A DNA stretch of 6,941 nucleotides. Origin: CAYYMD01 sp964480425 (lineage in GTDB: Bacteria; Planctomycetota; Phycisphaerae; SM23-33). The translations under genes were made by a program, and so were the position numbers. This document shows, piece after piece, positions 5,179 to 6,941 of the stretch. The notes under the pieces were generated by a model that did no database searches, was not told where the DNA came from, and saw only the letters and a list, made by a program, of their open reading frames with translations. Numbering within the stretch: position 1 is the first letter of the stretch; each line of letters opens with the position of its first letter. Where the stretch lies: positions 1 through 6,941 of the forward strand of contig CAYZPY010000135.1 in NCBI GenBank assembly GCA_964480425.1, written 5' to 3'.

Positions 5179-6941
5179 ATGAAAAACAGTGAAGATAAAA
5201 TGCGTCAAACACCCCCCCGAGCGGCTGCCGTACTTGCCGTTGTGCTGATTTTAGGCGTCTGCGGCGCTCTTGAGGCGCAGGTCTCGCAGCAGCAGGGCGG
5301 CAGGGAACTCGACGTCAATTACCGCGTCGGCTCAGGCGGAAGGAATCCAATCGTGCAGGACCAGTTCGTGCCCGACAGTCAACTCTACGTGACCGGGCGA
5401 GTGACGGGTCTTGGCAGGTTTCGCGCCCCGGTCGGATACTTTGCCCCCAATGAACTTAATCTGACCGTTCCCTCGGCGGCACTGAGGTCATTCAGGCGGG
5501 CCTCGGTGGGCATCGGAGACGTTACAGGTGGTGGAATGCCTTACAGGGCAAGCCTCTTCCTGGACCGCTCCACAACGGTTCTGGGCGTGCGGGAGATATC
5601 GGCAGGGGCTAATTTGCCCGGCGGAAATATCGTCCGCAGCGAGGTGCCGGACGGAACGCTTAGAAGACTCTATTCCGGGGCCGTCAGTGATTACCGGGGC
5701 ATGCTTGGCGGACAGAGACTCCAGGAAGGCGGGGACGTCATAACGGACCTGCCCTCGCCGCTGGATGTGGGCACGCGTCGGGTCGTACCGCAGGCGCTGG
5801 GCGCGCCGGGCGATACGTTTAACCGCACCGGACTGCTTCCGGGCGCCGGCGACATAATGCTGCCCGCTCAAAGGTCGCGTCTTATGGAGGAGTTGGCCGA
5901 GGCGGCAGGGACCGACGGCGGAATGGATATGCCCGCCCAGATTCCGGTCGACACCAGCGTCCGCTCCGAGGTGGATTCCACCGCCGGGCGTCAGGAAGAA
6001 TTGCCCCCCGACGGCGGGCGGGAGCAACCGGACGGCGCCGAGGGCGAGCAAGGCCTGACCAGAGGCGGACCCCTGGGCAAGTCGCCCGGACGGGACGCCG
6101 CCGCCGGACAGACAAGGCGTCAGGAAACCCGTGGGCTTCCGCAGGCAAACCGGGACGTTTTCATCGACATGCTGCTGCGCATTAATCAGCGCAGGGGCGA
6201 GGATATCGGCGAACCGGCGCCCTGGCAGCGGCGGCGGGACACCTCAACAGACGTTGTAAAGCCCGTAGAGCCGTACGAACGACAGCGGCCGCAGGATGGT
6301 CAACGACGACAAGGCGAACAGGGCGACGATGGCGACGATGAGGGCAAACTCGTCGAGGTCGGGCCAGGAGAGAATATCATCATTCACAGTCTGGCGGGGA
6401 CCGGCAAGGACGCCTTTAACCGTCTGATGTCGCAAGGCGACGAGCACCTTAAGGCCGGGCGGTATTACGCCGCCGCAAGAAAGTACGGTTTCGCAGTCAG
6501 CATCGATTCGGCCAATCCCATAGCGCGGCTGGGTCTTGCCCTGTCGCTGTTCTCGGCGGGCGAATCGTTCACCGCGGGACATCATCTGCGAAGGGCGATG
6601 GAATTGTTCCCGCCGGTGATGGAGACCCGCCTCGATATCGAAGATATGATGGACCAGGCGGCGTTCGACAGGCATCTAAAGAAGTTGAACGACAGACTCG
6701 CCGGGCGTGAAAATCCGGATCCGACGCTGCTGTTCCTGGCCGCTTACATGAATCAGACAAGGGGGCGCGAGCGACAGGGCGAAAAATGGGCTCAAATGCT
6801 GATAGAGGAACTCGACACACGGGACCGGGACGATACCGTGCTTGGATTGTCGCAGGCGCAGATCAAACTTTACCGCGCTTACGCAAAAATTGTCCTGACA
6901 GGCAAACGCCCCTCGGGCACATCGGACACCAGACCGGACTC
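5179..6941 (+). CDS. Exported protein with signal peptide, low-complexity linker and TPR repeats, C-terminus cut off
   Basis: Uncharacterised protein; 587 residues are visible and the frame is open to the window edge. Residues 1-14 are a polar n-region with charged residues, 15-31 a hydrophobic core (AAAVLAVVLILGVCGAL), and cleavage is likely after A33, so it should be secreted by Sec to the periplasm or cell surface. LGVC is not a good lipobox. After the signal comes a conserved-looking block, ELDVNYRVGSGG (43-54) through VTGRVTGLGRFRAPVGYFAPNE. From memory, similar openings occur in exported Phycisphaerae proteins. Residues about 235-395 are rich in G, P, Q, R, D and E, with an acidic stretch GDDGDDEG, and look disordered. 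Residues about 411-479 contain two TPR-like units (GDEHLKAGRYYAAARKYGFA and the following LGLALSLFSAGESF), and further helices follow (about 514-585). TPRs suggest protein-protein scaffolding. The start at 5179 has AGGG 9 bases upstream; the in-frame ATG at 5200 is an alternative. No enzymatic motif is visible. Confidence 0.88.
   Translation, partial: MKNSEDKMRQTPPRAAAVLAVVLILGVCGALEAQVSQQQGGRELDVNYRVGSGGRNPIVQDQFVPDSQLYVTGRVTGLGRFRAPVGYFAPNELNLTVPSAALRSFRRASVGIGDVTGGGMPYRASLFLDRSTTVLGVREISAGANLPGGNIVRSEVPDGTLRRLYSGAVSDYRGMLGGQRLQEGGDVITDLPSPLDVGTRRVVPQALGAPGDTFNRTGLLPGAGDIMLPAQRSRLMEELAEAAGTDGGMDMPAQIPVDTSVRSEVDSTAGRQEELPPDGGREQPDGAEGEQGLTRGGPLGKSPGRDAAAGQTRRQETRGLPQANRDVFIDMLLRINQRRGEDIGEPAPWQRRRDTSTDVVKPVEPYERQRPQDGQRRQGEQGDDGDDEGKLVEVGPGENIIIHSLAGTGKDAFNRLMSQGDEHLKAGRYYAAARKYGFAVSIDSANPIARLGLALSLFSAGESFTAGHHLRRAMELFPPVMETRLDIEDMMDQAAFDRHLKKLNDRLAGRENPDPTLLFLAAYMNQTRGRERQGEKWAQMLIEELDTRDRDDTVLGLSQAQIKLYRAYAKIVLTGKRPSGTSDTRPD

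Noticed and set aside
5251..5263. Lipoprotein signal (LGVC) in the exported protein
   Set aside because: Val directly before the Cys and Cys followed by more hydrophobic core do not fit the lipobox; an ordinary signal peptide cut after A33 fits better.
5488..6051. Open frame of 187 codons on the minus strand
   Set aside because: Antisense to the exported TPR protein gene, whose signal peptide, promoter and TPRs support the plus strand.
6391..6411. Walker A-like AGTGKD in the TPR protein
   Set aside because: It lacks the full GxxxxGK[S/T] pattern, has Asp after the Lys, and there is no surrounding nucleotide-binding fold.

Overview
This is a GC-rich bacterial window with three protein genes, two of them cut off at the window edges. 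The likeliest source is the phylum Planctomycetota, class Phycisphaerae. That is inferred from the style of the ThrRS catalytic core and of an exported protein that opens with an 'LDVNYRVGSGG' block. No rRNA or other phylogenetic marker is present to prove it.

Layout from left to right. (1) 1-1910, minus strand: thrS, threonyl-tRNA synthetase, complete at its N-terminus and missing the C-terminal anticodon-binding domain beyond the left edge. (2) 1911-2195: a gap of 285 bases with no gene. Read on the minus strand it is a plausible thrS leader, with an extended -10 promoter and a series of inverted repeats, including an imperfect 22-bp stem closing a 120-base element and two abutting hairpins 20 bases before the start codon. 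(3) 2196-4769, minus strand: a complete 857-residue alpha-glucan (glycogen) phosphorylase of the short GT35 type with an N-terminal DUF3417 region. (4) 4770-5178: a gap of 409 bases between divergent genes, holding candidate promoters for both directions, a GC-rich hairpin, a tandem 8-bp repeat and a 10-bp palindrome in the glgP leader. (5) 5179-6941, plus strand: an exported protein with a signal peptide, an N-terminal conserved block, a long low-complexity linker and TPR repeats, running off the right edge.

The genes do not form a pathway. thrS is translation, glgP is mobilisation of storage glucan, and the third is an uncharacterised envelope or periplasmic protein. thrS and glgP point the same way, but the 285-base gap with its own promoter-like sequence suggests separate transcription. 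No mobile element, CRISPR array, tRNA or rRNA was seen. The part most worth attention is the structured thrS leader, which does not match a T-box and could be an undescribed regulatory RNA. Second is an insertion of about 60-70 residues inside the ThrRS catalytic domain.
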